A stretch of DNA of 40,411 nt from Solirubrobacterales bacterium (GCA_027306855.1 DAHUYZ010000013.1:1-40411); one strand, 5' to 3'. Positions 24,604 to 34,529 are shown, counted from the stretch's first letter. The notes: generated by a model from the letters alone, not told the origin. Translations and numbers: made by a program.

Positions 24604-25929
24604 TCAGCCCAGCTCTGTGCGCACGAGCGCGACGAGCCGTTCGCAGGCCAGCTCTGCCTCTTCGTCGGTGGGCGCCTCGACCATGACGCGCACGAGCGGC
24701 TCGGTGCCGCTGGGACGCACGAGCACGCGACCGCGACCGCTAAGGGCCTCGTCCTCGGCGCGTACCGCATCGTTGACAGTTGCAGCGTTTGCGAACGAGG
24801 CGCGATCGCGGACGGGCACGTTTACGAGACGCTGGGGCAGCTTGCGCATCGCGGCGCGCTCTGTGAGATCGCGGCCGGCAAGGGCCTCCAGCGTCAGGAG
24901 CGCGCCCGCGATGCCGTCGCCGGTGCTGTTGAAGCTCATGTCGATGATGTGGCCGGACTGCTCGCCCCCGAAGCTCCAGTTGCGCTTGCGGAGCTCCTCC
25001 AGCACGTAGCGATCGCCGACGGACGTGCACGCGACCTCGATCCCCGCGTCGCTCATGGCGGTGTGGAACCCGTAGTTGGTCATCACCGTGACGACCACCC
25101 CCTTGCCGGCGAAGCCGTCGCGTTCGCGTAGATGTAGGGCGGCGAGCGCCATCAGCTCGTCGCCATCGACGATCGCGCCGTTGCGATCGACCGCGAGCAC
25201 CCGATCGCCGTCGCCGTCGAAGGCGAAGCCGATGTCGTGTCCCGCGCTCACGACGTGCTCGGCTAGCTGCGCGACGTGGGTGGAGCCGCAGTTCTCGTTG
25301 ATGTTGCACCCGTCGGGCGATACGGCTAAGGCGCTCACCTCGGCCCCTAGACGCTTGAAGATCTCCGGGGCGATCCTGTACGTCGCGCCGTTGGCGCAGT
25401 CGAGCAGCACTTTGACGCCCGCCAGATCGAGCCCTGAGAAGCGACTGTGAAGCTCGCGCAGGTAGTCCTCGTGGGCGCCCCTCAGCTCGCGGATACGGCC
25501 GAACCGCTGAGCGCCGCCGTCAGAGACGCCCGTGCGCGCAAGCTCGGCCTCGATCTCGAGCTCATCCTCGTCGGAGAGCTTGTAGCCGTCGGCGGCGAAG
25601 AACTTGATGCCGTTGTCTTGGTAAGGGTTGTGCGAAGCGGATATGACGACGGCCAGGTCGAAGCGGTAGCGCTTGACGAGCAGCGCAGCTGCGGGTGTGG
25701 GAAGCACCCAGCCGAGCAGCGCGTCGCCGCCCGCCGTGGCGACGCCGGCCGCGAGCGCCGCCGCAAGCATCTCGCCCGACTCGCGCGTGTCGCGCACGAT
25801 CAGAACCTGGGGACGCGCCGCCCCACAGCGATGCGTAGCCGCCTTGCCAAGCGCGAGAGCTAGCTCGGCGGTAATCAACTCGCCGGCCACTCCTCTGACG
25901 CCGTCTGTCCCGAAAAGCTTACGAGTCAT
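24604..25929 (-). CDS. glmM: Phosphoglucosamine mutase
   Basis: This enzyme converts glucosamine-6-phosphate to glucosamine-1-phosphate, the step after GlmS. The 441-residue protein starts MTRKLFGTDGVRGVAGE. It contains the phosphoserine motif VISASHNPYQDNG (Ser near residue 100), the metal-binding loop FAFDGDGDRVLAVD, and the sugar and phosphate motifs GGEQSGHI and RPSGTEPLVRVMVE. The ATG lies 6 nt after a TAGATT box. It precedes glmS by 27 nt and follows rpsI after 137 nt containing a large hairpin, the order known in many actinobacteria. Confidence 0.98.
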   Translation of the reverse strand: MTRKLFGTDGVRGVAGELITAELALALGKAATHRCGAARPQVLIVRDTRESGEMLAAALAAGVATAGGDALLGWVLPTPAAALLVKRYRFDLAVVISASHNPYQDNGIKFFAADGYKLSDEDELEIEAELARTGVSDGGAQRFGRIRELRGAHEDYLRELHSRFSGLDLAGVKVLLDCANGATYRIAPEIFKRLGAEVSALAVSPDGCNINENCGSTHVAQLAEHVVSAGHDIGFAFDGDGDRVLAVDRNGAIVDGDELMALAALHLRERDGFAGKGVVVTVMTNYGFHTAMSDAGIEVACTSVGDRYVLEELRKRNWSFGGEQSGHIIDMSFNSTGDGIAGALLTLEALAGRDLTERAAMRKLPQRLVNVPVRDRASFANAATVNDAVRAEDEALSGRGRVLVRPSGTEPLVRVMVEAPTDEEAELACERLVALVRTELG

Positions 25930-25935
25930 ACAGTC

Positions 25936-25941
25936 AATCTA
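25936..25941 (-). promoter_or_regulatory. -10 box before glmM
   Basis: On the minus strand TAGATT ends 6 nt before the ATG at 25929. No ribosome-binding sequence precedes the start, suggesting a leaderless transcript separate from rpsI. Confidence 0.45.
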
Positions 25942-26000
25942 GGGGCCCGGAGAGCAGACGGCCAACGAAGGCGGTCACCAACCGATCAGACCCGCTAAGC

Positions 26001-26065
26001 GAGTGGATATTCCCATTCGGCCGACCCGCGAAGCGGTTTAGAGGCCGAAGGGGAATGTCCACCTC
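26001..26065 (-). terminator. Large stem-loop directly after rpsI
   Basis: The arms 26001-26022 and 26043-26065 pair over 22 positions with two mismatches and one bulge (each arm has an ATTCCC/GGGAAT core and a TTCGGCC/GGCCGAA end). A second small hairpin (CCGC-GAA-GCGG) sits in the loop. It begins 1 nt after the rpsI stop codon on the minus strand. Length and structure exceed an ordinary terminator, and there is no T-tract; termination or mRNA stabilisation are both possible. Confidence 0.55.
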
Positions 26066-26066
26066 G

Positions 26067-26969
26067 CTACCGCTTGGAGAACTGCGGCCGCTTGCGCGCC
26101 TTCTTCAGGCCGGCCTTCTTGCGCTCCTTGGCGCGCGAGTCGCGCGTCAGGAAGCCGCGGCGCTTGAGCTCGCCACGAAGGTTCGGGTCCGCCTCGAGCA
26201 GCGCGCGAGAGATGCCGTGGCGAAGCGCGCCTGCCTGCGCGGAGATTCCGCCGCCGTGCAGGCGGGCGACGACGTCCATGCGCTCCTCGTAACCGACGGT
26301 CTCGAGCGGCTGGCGGATGTTGCGCTGCAGGGTCATGCGCGGGAAGTGCTCCTCGAGCGCGCGCCCGTTGACGAGATAGGTGCCCGTTCCGGGCCGCAGG
26401 ATGACCCTGGCGATCGCGGTCTTGCGCTTGCCTGTGGCACGGTAGCGCGCTCCGGCCGCCAGGTCGATCGCGGCGGTGGCGATCGGCTGTACGAGCTCGT
26501 CGCGATCCTCCTGCTCTTCTTCTTCGGGCTGGGCCTCCTCGTACTCCTCGATCGCGTAAGGATCGACGGGCTGCTCGGGCGCGAGCGGGTCGACCCCCTC
26601 GGGCACGATGTCGACTTCCAGGTGAGCGCCCGGCACGGAGGGCTTGACGCGCGGGGCGGGCTCCTCCTCGATCCCCTCTTCGTCCTGCTCGGCGACAGGC
26701 TCTTCAGCTATCGGCTCACCGGAGCCAGACTCATCGGCCACAGGCTCATCGGCGACAGACTCCTCAGCCACAGGGCCCTCCGCCGTCTGCTCCTCGGCGA
26801 CAGGCTCATCCGTGGCCGGCTCCGCCGCCACAGGCTCCTCGACGCTCGACTCCGGCACCTGCTCCTCGGCGGGCGCCTCGCTCACGGCGTCCTCAGCGGC
26901 GGACTGCTCGGCCACAGCCGACGTGTCCTGCGGCTGCTCGTCGGTCTGCTCGGCTGGCTCGTCCGCCAT
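26067..26969 (-). CDS. rpsI: 30S ribosomal protein S9 (uS9) with a long acidic N-terminal extension
   Basis: The S9 core occupies only the last 125 residues (from about 176, [14 protein letters not shown]) and ends in the conserved basic tail [12 protein letters not shown] that reaches the P-site tRNA. The first 175 residues are almost all Glu, Ala, Pro, Val and Asp in repeats of the type (A/D)EEPVA, so are probably disordered and strongly negative. Typical S9 has 125-170 residues in total. The ATG overlaps the rplM stop by one nt, as in a coupled rplM-rpsI operon. The extension is in frame without interruption, and no better start with a ribosome-binding sequence is evident near residue 176. 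Confidence 0.95.
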   Translation of the reverse strand: MADEPAEQTDEQPQDTSAVAEQSAAEDAVSEAPAEEQVPESSVEEPVAAEPATDEPVAEEQTAEGPVAEESVADEPVADESGSGEPIAEEPVAEQDEEGIEEEPAPRVKPSVPGAHLEVDIVPEGVDPLAPEQPVDPYAIEEYEEAQPEEEEQEDRDELVQPIATAAIDLAAGARYRATGKRKTAIARVILRPGTGTYLVNGRALEEHFPRMTLQRNIRQPLETVGYEERMDVVARLHGGGISAQAGALRHGISRALLEADPNLRGELKRRGFLTRDSRAKERKKAGLKKARKRPQFSKR

Positions 26970-27403
26970 CAGGCCTCGATCTCCATAGGTTGGGGGTTCT
27001 GGGCGACGTGCGGGTGCTCTGGCCCCGCGTAGACCTTCAGCTTCGTGAGCTGCTTACGCGCGAGACGGTTACGGGGCATCATGCCCTTGACGGCGAGCCG
27101 GATGATCTCCTCGGGACGGCGCGCCTGCATCTCGTCGAACGTCCTGGAGCGCAGCCCGCCCGGATATCCGGAGTGGCGGTAGTAGCGCTTGTTCTGGCGC
27201 TTGTTGCCGGTGACGGCGATCTTCTCGGCGTTGACGACCACGACGAAGTCGCCCGTGTCGATGTGGGGCGTGTACGCGGGCTTGCGCTTGCCCCGCAGCG
27301 CGTCGGCGATCTGCGTGGCGAGCCGCCCGAGCGTCTTGCCGTTGGCGTCGACGACGAGCCAGTTGCGCTCGCGTTCGGTTGGCTTGGCTACGTAGGTCTT
27401 CAT
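26969..27403 (-). CDS. rplM: 50S ribosomal protein L13 (uL13)
   Basis: The 144-residue protein starts [20 protein letters not shown] and contains [30 protein letters not shown] and [13 protein letters not shown], all standard for L13, an early-assembly large-subunit protein. The ATG at 27403 gives the family's normal N-terminus; the frame stays open to 27523. No clear ribosome-binding sequence precedes it. A TATCAT -10 candidate at 27454-27449 would give a leader of about 40 nt. The stop overlaps the rpsI start by one nt. Confidence 0.97.
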   Translation of the reverse strand: MKTYVAKPTERERNWLVVDANGKTLGRLATQIADALRGKRKPAYTPHIDTGDFVVVVNAEKIAVTGNKRQNKRYYRHSGYPGGLRSRTFDEMQARRPEEIIRLAVKGMMPRNRLARKQLTKLKVYAGPEHPHVAQNPQPMEIEA

Positions 27404-27599
27404 GGCGTCAAAAAAGGCCACGCGAACGGAGCGCGCGGCGCGGAGTGCATGATAGGCGATGTTGCCCGCATTCGCAGTTACAACGCCAGGCCGCCCTGGT
27501 GGGTAGATCGGGGCGGCTGGCAAGGACGCACCGACTGCGGTGTGCGATGCACATAAAGGAGGGAGGACACAGCCAGACGACCTGAGACACCCGCCAGGG

Positions 27600-29222
27600 T
27601 TACTCCCACTCGATCGTGCCCGGTGGCTTGGAGGTAATGTCCAAGACGACCCGGTTGACCTCGCGCAGCTCGTTGATCATGCGGGAGGCGATCGTCTCGA
27701 GCAGGTCGTACGGCAAGCGGGCCCAGTCGGCGGTCATCGCGTCATCGCTCGTGACGGCCCTGATGACGACGACGTAGCCGTAGGTGCGCTCGTCGCCCTG
27801 CACTCCGACGGTACGGACGTCGGGGAGCACGCAGAAGGACTGCCATAGCTCGCGGTAGAGGCCGGCCTTGCGGATCTCCTCTTGCAGGATGTGGTCGGCC
27901 TCGCGCAGCACGTCGAGGCGCTCCTTGGTCGCTTCGCCGCCGACGACCCTGATCGCGAGACCGGGACCGGGGAAGGGCTGGCGCCACACCAGCCGCTCGG
28001 GTAGCCCCAGCTCGGCGCCGACGGCCCGGACCTCGTCCTTGAAGAGCGCTCTGAGCGGCTCGACCAGCTCGAATGCCATGTCCTCGGGGAGCCCACCGAC
28101 GTTGTGGTGGGACTTGATCGTCGCCGCCCCCGTGCCTCCGCCGGACTCGATCACGTCAGAGTAGAGCGTGCCTTGCACGAGAAAGCGCACCCCTTCCGCG
28201 CCGCCGCCCGCCTGCCCGGCGATCTTGGACGCCTCCTCCTCGAAGACCCTGATGAACTCCTCGCCGATCGCCTTGCGCTTGGCCTCGGGCTCGGTGATGC
28301 CTTTGAGCTTGGAGAGGAAGCGCTGCTCGGCGTCGACGGCGACAAGCGGGACCTTGAACGTGTCCCTGAACGCGCCGATGACCTGCTCGCCCTCGTCCTT
28401 GCGCATGAGGCCGTGATCGACGAACACGCATGTCAGCTGGTCGCCGACGGCCCTGTGCACGAGCAGCGCCGCGACCGAGGAGTCGACGCCGCCGGAGAGG
28501 CCGCAGATGACCTGCCCGTCCCCCACCTGCTTGCGGATGCGCGCGATCTGCTCCTGGACGATCGAGGAAGGTGACCAGGTGCGCTCGCAGCCGCACACCT
28601 CGGTCAAGAAACGCGTCAGGATCTCTTGGCCGTAGGGCGTGTGGACGACCTCCGGATGGAATTGGATGCCGTAGATGCTCCGCTCTTGGCTCTCGACGGC
28701 GGCGACGGGCGAGGCGGTCGAAGAGGCGAGCGCGGTGAAGCCCTCGGGCGCCTCGAAGACGGTGTCGCGATGAGACATCCAGCACGTCTGCTCGCTCGGC
28801 ATGCCGGCCAGCAGGACGCCGGGCTCTGTGATGGTCAGGTCGGAGCGTCCGAACTCGCCGACGTCGGCCTGCTCGACGCGCCCGCCGAGCTCGTGGACGA
28901 GCAATTGCATGCCGTAGCAGATGCCGAGCACGGGCACGCCCAGCTCCAGCAGCTCGCGCTCTAGGCGCGGCGCTCCGGGCGCGTACACCGACGCCGGCCC
29001 CCCCGAGAGGACGATGCCACGCGGTCTGCGCTTGCGCACATCCTCGATCGAGACGTGGTGCGGCAGCAGCTCGGAGAAGACGCCGCAGTCGCGGATGCGC
29101 CGCGCGATCAGCTGCGAGTACTGGCCGCCGTAGTCCAACACGACGACCTCCCCGCGCGCCTGCGCCAGCCCATTCCGACCCTCGGCGACCGCGACGTCGG
29201 CGGTGGCGGCGCCGCTAGTCAT
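27600..29222 (-). CDS. guaA: GMP synthase (glutamine-hydrolysing)
   Basis: This enzyme converts XMP to GMP with glutamine and ATP. The 540-residue protein has an N-terminal glutaminase domain (nucleophile Cys102 in GICYGMQLL; His and Glu in QFHPEV), an ATP pyrophosphatase P-loop [14 protein letters not shown] near residue 245, and a dimerisation domain ending [14 protein letters not shown] 24-residue N-terminal extension precedes the usual start ([14 protein letters not shown]). The start overlaps the guaB3 stop by 8 nt, so the two are coupled. Confidence 0.98.
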   Translation of the reverse strand: MTSGAATADVAVAEGRNGLAQARGEVVVLDYGGQYSQLIARRIRDCGVFSELLPHHVSIEDVRKRRPRGIVLSGGPASVYAPGAPRLERELLELGVPVLGICYGMQLLVHELGGRVEQADVGEFGRSDLTITEPGVLLAGMPSEQTCWMSHRDTVFEAPEGFTALASSTASPVAAVESQERSIYGIQFHPEVVHTPYGQEILTRFLTEVCGCERTWSPSSIVQEQIARIRKQVGDGQVICGLSGGVDSSVAALLVHRAVGDQLTCVFVDHGLMRKDEGEQVIGAFRDTFKVPLVAVDAEQRFLSKLKGITEPEAKRKAIGEEFIRVFEEEASKIAGQAGGGAEGVRFLVQGTLYSDVIESGGGTGAATIKSHHNVGGLPEDMAFELVEPLRALFKDEVRAVGAELGLPERLVWRQPFPGPGLAIRVVGGEATKERLDVLREADHILQEEIRKAGLYRELWQSFCVLPDVRTVGVQGDERTYGYVVVIRAVTSDDAMTADWARLPYDLLETIASRMINELREVNRVVLDITSKPPGTIEWE

Positions 29223-30405
29223 TGACTAGAGCGGCCGCCTTGCCATTCGAGCCCATGCCGACCGCCTGGTCGCGCTGGAGCTGCTTGCCCTCGGTCTGGA
29301 GCGAAGGCGCGATCACGACCTCGGCGCGGTTGAACTCGGCGAGGTCCTTGTGCCCGCAGGTCGCCATCGAGGTGCGAAGGCCGCCGAACAGGTTGAACGT
29401 GCCGTCATTCTCGCGGGCGGGGCCGACGAGGATCTCTTCGAGCGTGCCGTTCTGGGTCGTTGCGACGCGGGCGCCGCGGGGCAGCGTGGGGTGGAATGTG
29501 GCCATCCCCCAGTGGTATCCGCGGCCCGGAGCTTCGTGGGCGCGGGCGAGCGGCGAGCCGATCATGACGGCGTCGGCGCCGAGCGCGATCGCCTTGGAGA
29601 CGTCGCCCCCGTTGCGCATCCCTCCGTCGGCGATGACCTGGCAGTAGTCGCCGGTCTCGAGCATGTGCGTCGAGCGGGCGTGCGCCACGTCTGCGATGGC
29701 GGTCGCTTGCGGGACGCCGATGCCGAGCACGCCGCGGGTCGTGCAGGCCGCGCCGGGGCCTACCCCCACGAGCACGCCGGCGGCGCCGGTGCGCATCAGG
29801 TGGAGCCCCGTGTGGTAGGAGGCGCAGCCGCCGACGACGACGGGGACGTCGAGCGAGGGGATGAACTCCTTGAGGTTGAGCGGCTCGGACACGCTCGAGA
29901 CGTGTTCGCCGGAGACGACGGTGCCCTGGATGACGAGCACGTCGAGGCCCGCCTCGAGCGCGATCTCGTGGTAGTCGCGGACGCGCTGAGGAGTGAGCGA
30001 GGCGGCGCAGACGACCTTTTGCTCCTTGATCTCCTTGATGCGCTGGGCGATCAGCTCGGGCTTGACGGGCTCGCTGTAGATCTCCTGCATCTCGCGCGTA
30101 GCGATCTCCTTGGGCAGGGAGGCGATCCGCTCCAGCTGCTCGTCTGCGTCCTCGTAGCGCGTGAAGATCCCCTCGAGGTTGAGCACGGCGAGGCCACCGA
30201 GCTTGCCGACGATGCCCGCGGTCTGGGGCGAGACGACGCCGTCCATCGCGGAGGCCAGGAGCGGCAGCTCGAACTGGTAGGGGCCGAGCTTCCAGGAGAT
30301 GTCGATGTCATCGGGGTCGCGCGTGCGCCGCGAGGGCACGATCGCGATGTCGTCGAAGCCGTATGCCCGGCGACCCTGCTTGCCACGTCCAATCTCTACT
30401 TCCAT
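29215..30405 (-). CDS. guaB3: GuaB3-family IMP dehydrogenase-related protein
   Basis: The 396-residue TIM-barrel protein lacks the two CBS domains found in main IMP dehydrogenases, as in the GuaB3 branch known from actinobacteria and cyanobacteria. Motifs include [14 protein letters not shown], the catalytic loop [19 protein letters not shown] with its Cys, and [26 protein letters not shown]. It probably acts on IMP or a related nucleotide, and its overlap with guaA supports a role in guanine nucleotide supply; activity cannot be proved from sequence. The ATG at 30405 has AAGGATGAGGAG upstream and is preferred to starts up to 30495. It is divergent from the LeuRS-like gene. Confidence 0.9.
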   Translation of the reverse strand: MEVEIGRGKQGRRAYGFDDIAIVPSRRTRDPDDIDISWKLGPYQFELPLLASAMDGVVSPQTAGIVGKLGGLAVLNLEGIFTRYEDADEQLERIASLPKEIATREMQEIYSEPVKPELIAQRIKEIKEQKVVCAASLTPQRVRDYHEIALEAGLDVLVIQGTVVSGEHVSSVSEPLNLKEFIPSLDVPVVVGGCASYHTGLHLMRTGAAGVLVGVGPGAACTTRGVLGIGVPQATAIADVAHARSTHMLETGDYCQVIADGGMRNGGDVSKAIALGADAVMIGSPLARAHEAPGRGYHWGMATFHPTLPRGARVATTQNGTLEEILVGPARENDGTFNLFGGLRTSMATCGHKDLAEFNRAEVVIAPSLQTEGKQLQRDQAVGMGSNGKAAALVND

Positions 30406-30472
30406 CTCCTCATCCTTGCAGTTGTCACGGACGAACGCCGCGCGCCCCTCGGCCGCAGCGGGGACCCTCGGA

Positions 30473-30478
30473 TATCCT
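30473..30478 (+). promoter_or_regulatory. -10 box before the LeuRS-like gene
   Basis: TATCCT ends 9 nt before the ATG at 30488. There is no ribosome-binding sequence between, so the transcript may be leaderless. Confidence 0.4.
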
Positions 30479-30487
30479 CGCTTGGCT

Positions 30488-32833
30488 ATGAACATTAGGG
30501 CCTTCCCGGACTATGACCCCCACGCGATCGAGGCTCGCCGCCAGGCCGCCTGGCGCGAGCGCGGCGCCTTCAAGACGCCTGATGCCAGGCCGGATCGACC
30601 CCGCCGCTACATCAAGCCTTCGGCGCCGTTTACGTCGGGCAACATCCATATAGGCCACGTCCGCAGCTACTCGATCGGCGACGCGTACGCCCGCTTCTGG
30701 CGCGCGCGCGGCGAGGACGTGCTGTTCGCGTTCGGCTTCGACTCGTTCGGCCTGCCCGCCGAGCTGGGCGCGATCGCCGGCAAAGAGTCTCCGAGCGACT
30801 GGGTGAGGCGTTGCGCCGAGCACATGACGGGCCAGCTGCAGCGGCTCGGGTTCTCGTTTGACTGGAATAGAACGTTTATGAGCTCGGACTCAACCATGTA
30901 CCGCTGGTCGCAGTGGCTCTTTTTGACGCTGCTTGATGCTGGCCTGATCTATAGGGGGACGGGGACGGTCGACTGGTGCGACACCTGTCAGACGACGCTC
31001 GCGACGATCCAGGTCGAGAACGGGGAGTGCTGGCGCTGCCATAACCCCGTCCGTTTGATCCAGCGGCCCCAGTGGTACCTGCGCCTGAGCGCGTACGTGC
31101 GCGAGAACGACGATCGCCTGGCCGAGCTCGCGAGGGGCGGCATGTGGGACGAGAACGCGCTCGCCTCTCAGCGCTTCATCCTCGGTCGTGTCGACGGCGT
31201 GGAGCTCGACTTGCGCGAGCGGGACAGCGGGGCGACGCTGACTGTCTTTACGCCCCACCCAGATGCGATCGAGGAGGCTCGGTTCGTGGCTGTGTCGCCG
31301 CGCCATCCCCAGGTCGAGCTGTGGGCGAGCGACGACGGCGAGCTGGCTCAACGTCTGGAGGAGCTGCGCGCGGGGGGCCTGGAGCGGGCGGCGCGCGATG
31401 CGCAGACGATGCCGCTGGTGGACACCGGACGTGCGCTTGTGTCCCCCGCCGGAGATGGCTCCCTGCCCGTGATCGTTACCCCGACCGTCGACGGGCGTTT
31501 TGGGCCGACCGCCGTGCTTGGCATCCCCGCGCATGACCGCACCGACGCGGTGATCGCGAAGCGGCTGCTCGGATACAGCGCCGAGGAGCGCGATGGAGGG
31601 GCGCTGGGACCGGGCGAGCGGGATGGCCGGGCGTCCACCGCGCGGATGGGCGCCGAGGACGCTCGTACAGGCATAGAGGATGTACAACATGTGCACGCGT
31701 ACGCGCGCGCGAGAGAGGACGGGATAGGCCCGGCGGGAATGCGCCCAGCCGTGCGCTATAAGGCGGGCGACTTCACGATCTCCAGGCAACGCTCATGGGG
31801 CACGCCGATCCCGATCGTGTATTGCGAGAGCTGCGGGACGGTGCCGGTGCACAAGGAGCAGTTGCCTGTGCTGCTGCCGCTCGATTTGGTGCCGACGGGC
31901 GAGGGCAACCCGCTGGCCGAGCGCGAGGATTTTGTCGAGACGGAGTGTCCAGCCTGCGGGGGGGCTGCGAGGCGCGAGACGGACACGCTCGACTGCCACT
32001 TCGACGCGCTGTGGCTGTGGGTTCCGGTGTGCGTGCCCCCGACCGATCGGGAGCGCGCGTTGGAGGAGATCCTTGCGCTCGAGGACCTGCGCGCCTGGCT
32101 GCCCTGCGAGCGCGTGGTCGCCGGCTCGGACAGCGGCAACTTCGTGTTCGACCAGCGGACGGTGACGAAGGCGCTGAGGGACATCGGCCCACTCTCGTTT
32201 CTGGCGGACGGCGAGCCGTTCGCGGGCTGCCTGTTCCATGAGATGGTGATCGCCGAGGGGCGCAAGATGTCAAAGCACCTTGGAAACGTCGTCGATCCGG
32301 ATGAGCTGGTGGCCGAGCATGGCGCCGACACGATCCGCCTTGCCGTGCTCTATGCAGCCGCGCCGCAGCGCTCGCTGAACTGGAGCGACAGCGCGGTGCA
32401 GCGCTGCCGGCGCTTCTTGAGGGGGCTGTGGGAGTACACACACACGCAGCTGGCGGAGCGCGAGGCCCCAGAGCAGACCAGCGAAATGGGCCCGGACAAG
32501 ACCGAGCATCTGCGCAAGCGCCTGGAGCAGTGGTGCGAGATCGCCCTCGAGAAGATCACGTCCGATGTGCAGGAGCTTCAGATGCACAGCGCGGTGCGCA
32601 ACGTGATGAGGATGTTCGACCGGATCAAGGACTACGAGTCGAGGGTGATCGCCAAGCGCGGCTGGCTGTGTGGAGAGGACGCCGATGCGCTGGCCGCCGC
32701 GCTGTCTATGCTGGCAGTCGTGCTGACTCCGTTCGCCCCTCATATCGCCGAGGAGCTGCTGGCTGCGCTGGGCGAGGACCCGGCCGGCGCGCCGGTGAGG
32801 TGGCCGCACGCTCGATCCGGGGCGCCGGCATGA
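30488..32833 (+). CDS. Divergent leucyl-tRNA synthetase-like class I tRNA ligase
   Basis: The 781-residue protein has the LeuRS architecture: HIGH (54-57), a zinc ribbon CDTC ... CWRC (about 164-184), a CP1 editing-type insert (about 190-370), DFTISRQRSWGTPIPIV, KMSKH (593-597) and a helical anticodon-binding domain. Three things depart from LeuRS. The TTRPDT editing motif reads TPHPDA. The amino-acid-binding segments usually read DSSWY and GGIEHA, but here read CHFDALWLWV and AGSDSGNF. The chain ends after VRWPHA, so the C-terminal tRNA-binding domain is missing. It may be a second LeuRS of altered specificity or a non-canonical ligase. It overlaps thrC by 4 nt. Confidence 0.8.
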   Translation: MNIRAFPDYDPHAIEARRQAAWRERGAFKTPDARPDRPRRYIKPSAPFTSGNIHIGHVRSYSIGDAYARFWRARGEDVLFAFGFDSFGLPAELGAIAGKESPSDWVRRCAEHMTGQLQRLGFSFDWNRTFMSSDSTMYRWSQWLFLTLLDAGLIYRGTGTVDWCDTCQTTLATIQVENGECWRCHNPVRLIQRPQWYLRLSAYVRENDDRLAELARGGMWDENALASQRFILGRVDGVELDLRERDSGATLTVFTPHPDAIEEARFVAVSPRHPQVELWASDDGELAQRLEELRAGGLERAARDAQTMPLVDTGRALVSPAGDGSLPVIVTPTVDGRFGPTAVLGIPAHDRTDAVIAKRLLGYSAEERDGGALGPGERDGRASTARMGAEDARTGIEDVQHVHAYARAREDGIGPAGMRPAVRYKAGDFTISRQRSWGTPIPIVYCESCGTVPVHKEQLPVLLPLDLVPTGEGNPLAEREDFVETECPACGGAARRETDTLDCHFDALWLWVPVCVPPTDRERALEEILALEDLRAWLPCERVVAGSDSGNFVFDQRTVTKALRDIGPLSFLADGEPFAGCLFHEMVIAEGRKMSKHLGNVVDPDELVAEHGADTIRLAVLYAAAPQRSLNWSDSAVQRCRRFLRGLWEYTHTQLAEREAPEQTSEMGPDKTEHLRKRLEQWCEIALEKITSDVQELQMHSAVRNVMRMFDRIKDYESRVIAKRGWLCGEDADALAAALSMLAVVLTPFAPHIAEELLAALGEDPAGAPVRWPHARSGAPA

Positions 32834-34125
32834 CGCCCGCGACCGGAGCAGCGCAGTCGTGCGCGACGGGCCTGGTCTGCCACCGCTGTGGGGTCGATCT
32901 GCCGCTGACCGACGTCGAGGCCTTCTGCCCGGAGTGCGGCAAGTGCTTGGACATCGCCTATGACTATGAGCGCGCCAAGCAAAGTCTGCGCGAGTGGCCG
33001 CTCGATGATCGCCCGGCGAACATCTGGCGTCTGGCGGAGTTGCTGCCGATTACGGGCGAAGACGCGAAGGCGCGCGTGGGGCGCTTCTCGGGCTTTACGC
33101 CGCTGATCCAGGCCGACCGACTGGGCGCGGAGCTGGGTCTGGGGAACCTTTATGTGAAGGACGACAGCACATCGAGGCCGAGCCTTTCCTACAAGGACAG
33201 GGTCGTATCGACGGCGGTCGCGCGTTTGCTGGAGCTGGGCGACGAGGAGATCGGCTGCGTGTCGACGGGCAACGTGGGGACGGCCGTCGCGTCGATCGCG
33301 GCCAAGGCGGGCGTGACCCCGTTCGTGTTCTACCCGAACCGCCTCGAGCCGGCCAAGGCCAAGGCGTGCCGCGCGTTGGGCGCCAGGGTATGCCAGGTCG
33401 CGGGCAACTACGACGAAGCCAACCGCGAGTGCCGCAAGCTTGCTCAGGAGAGTGGGCTGCAGTTCGCGAACATCACGCTGCGGCCCTTCTACGCGGAGGG
33501 CGCCAAGACGATGGCGTTTGAGATCGTCGAGCAGCTGGGCTGGAGGGCGCCCGACCACATCGTCTCGGCGACGGCGGGCGGAACACTGTCGTCTAGATTG
33601 CACAAGGGATTGATCGAGCTGGAGACCGTGGGCCTGGCGAGGACTAGCGAGGCGAAGATGCACATCGCCCAGCCGGCCGGCTGTTCGCCGATCGCGAGCG
33701 CGATCGAGGCGGGCGACGAGGAGATCCATCCGTGCTCGCCGGAGACGGTCGCTCATTCGCTGGCGATCGGAACGCCGGGCGACGGCTACCTCGTGATCGA
33801 CGCGGTCCGCTCGAGGGGCGGGACGGCGACGTCGGTCAGCGACGAGGAGATCTTCGCTGGCATCGATTTGCTCGCCGCGACGGAGGGCATCCTGACCGAG
33901 CCGGCCGGCGGCACGACGGTCGCGGTCTTGCGCAAGCTCGCCGAGGCGGGCAAGATCGACCGCGACGCGACGGTGGTGGCGATCATTACGGGCAACGGCT
34001 ACAAGACGCTCGACGACCATCCGGAGAAGCCTTGGCCCTCGATGGTGGAGTGCGACGTGGACGCGATGATGTCGGTGCTGGATGAGTTCCGCAGCGCTGC
34101 GGCTGCCGAGAAGCTGCCTTTGTAG
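32830..34125 (+). CDS. thrC: Threonine synthase
   Basis: This PLP enzyme converts O-phosphohomoserine to threonine. The 431-residue protein has an N-terminal zinc-ribbon-like segment (CHRC and CPEC, residues 17-36), the PLP lysine in SLSYKDRV (Lys122), the phosphate loop STGNVGTAVASIAAKAG, and a C-terminal TEPAGGTTVAVLRKLAE. The closely related cysteate synthases and diaminopropionate-type enzymes share this fold, but length and motifs fit threonine synthase best. The ATG overlaps the LeuRS-like stop by 4 nt, so the pair is coupled. This is an unusual neighbour, as no hom or thrB is nearby. Confidence 0.9.
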   Translation: MTPATGAAQSCATGLVCHRCGVDLPLTDVEAFCPECGKCLDIAYDYERAKQSLREWPLDDRPANIWRLAELLPITGEDAKARVGRFSGFTPLIQADRLGAELGLGNLYVKDDSTSRPSLSYKDRVVSTAVARLLELGDEEIGCVSTGNVGTAVASIAAKAGVTPFVFYPNRLEPAKAKACRALGARVCQVAGNYDEANRECRKLAQESGLQFANITLRPFYAEGAKTMAFEIVEQLGWRAPDHIVSATAGGTLSSRLHKGLIELETVGLARTSEAKMHIAQPAGCSPIASAIEAGDEEIHPCSPETVAHSLAIGTPGDGYLVIDAVRSRGGTATSVSDEEIFAGIDLLAATEGILTEPAGGTTVAVLRKLAEAGKIDRDATVVAIITGNGYKTLDDHPEKPWPSMVECDVDAMMSVLDEFRSAAAAEKLPL

Positions 34126-34207
34126 GGGGTCGACGGCGCAGGCGACGCCCGCTGGAGCACGCGTCCGTGTCCGTCGATCCTGTTCGGCGGCGCCGGGGCG
34201 ACGTGGC

Positions 34208-34522
34208 TCAGCTTGCGCTGGGCGCGGCTGAGGGAGGTGTGGCCTGCGCCCAGTCGACGATCTTGGAGGAACCGGTGATCACGGTTCCGTCGTCGAGGAC
34301 GATGATCGGAACGGCGCGCTGTCCCGAGAGACGCTCGATCTCCGCGCGATCGCGCGCGCGTGAGGGGAGCGTCCAGAAGCGCATCAGTCCTCCCTTGACC
34401 TGCTTGAGCTCATAACTGTGGCCAGCGCGGTCGAGCGCTTTGGCCGCCTTGCCGCACGGGTGGGCGAACGGTCCTGGCGCATCGCCGAACGCAGTGCCGG
34501 ACGGGCAGGTGTAGAGCACCAC
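34208..34522 (-). CDS. Glutaredoxin / GST N-terminal-like thiol protein
   Basis: The protein of about 104 residues has a thioredoxin fold. A single cysteine in the first helix (HPCGKAAKALDRAGHSYE) takes the place of a CxxC pair, and the conserved cis-Pro and glutathione-site signature reads AVPIIVLDDGTVITGSSKIVDWA. Such monothiol relatives are usually annotated as glutaredoxin or GST N-terminal-domain proteins; the substrate is unknown. I prefer the GTG at 34522 (VVLYTCPS) because TACGAT lies 7 nt upstream and would overlap the alternative ATG at 34531. It sits just after the rnpB terminator on the same strand. Confidence 0.78.
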   Translation of the reverse strand: MVLYTCPSGTAFGDAPGPFAHPCGKAAKALDRAGHSYELKQVKGGLMRFWTLPSRARDRAEIERLSGQRAVPIIVLDDGTVITGSSKIVDWAQATPPSAAPSAS

Positions 34523-34529
34523 GCATCGC

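Noticed and set aside
29350-30498. 382-residue plus-strand frame over guaB3
   Set aside because: Antisense shadow of a conserved enzyme; no recognisable motif.
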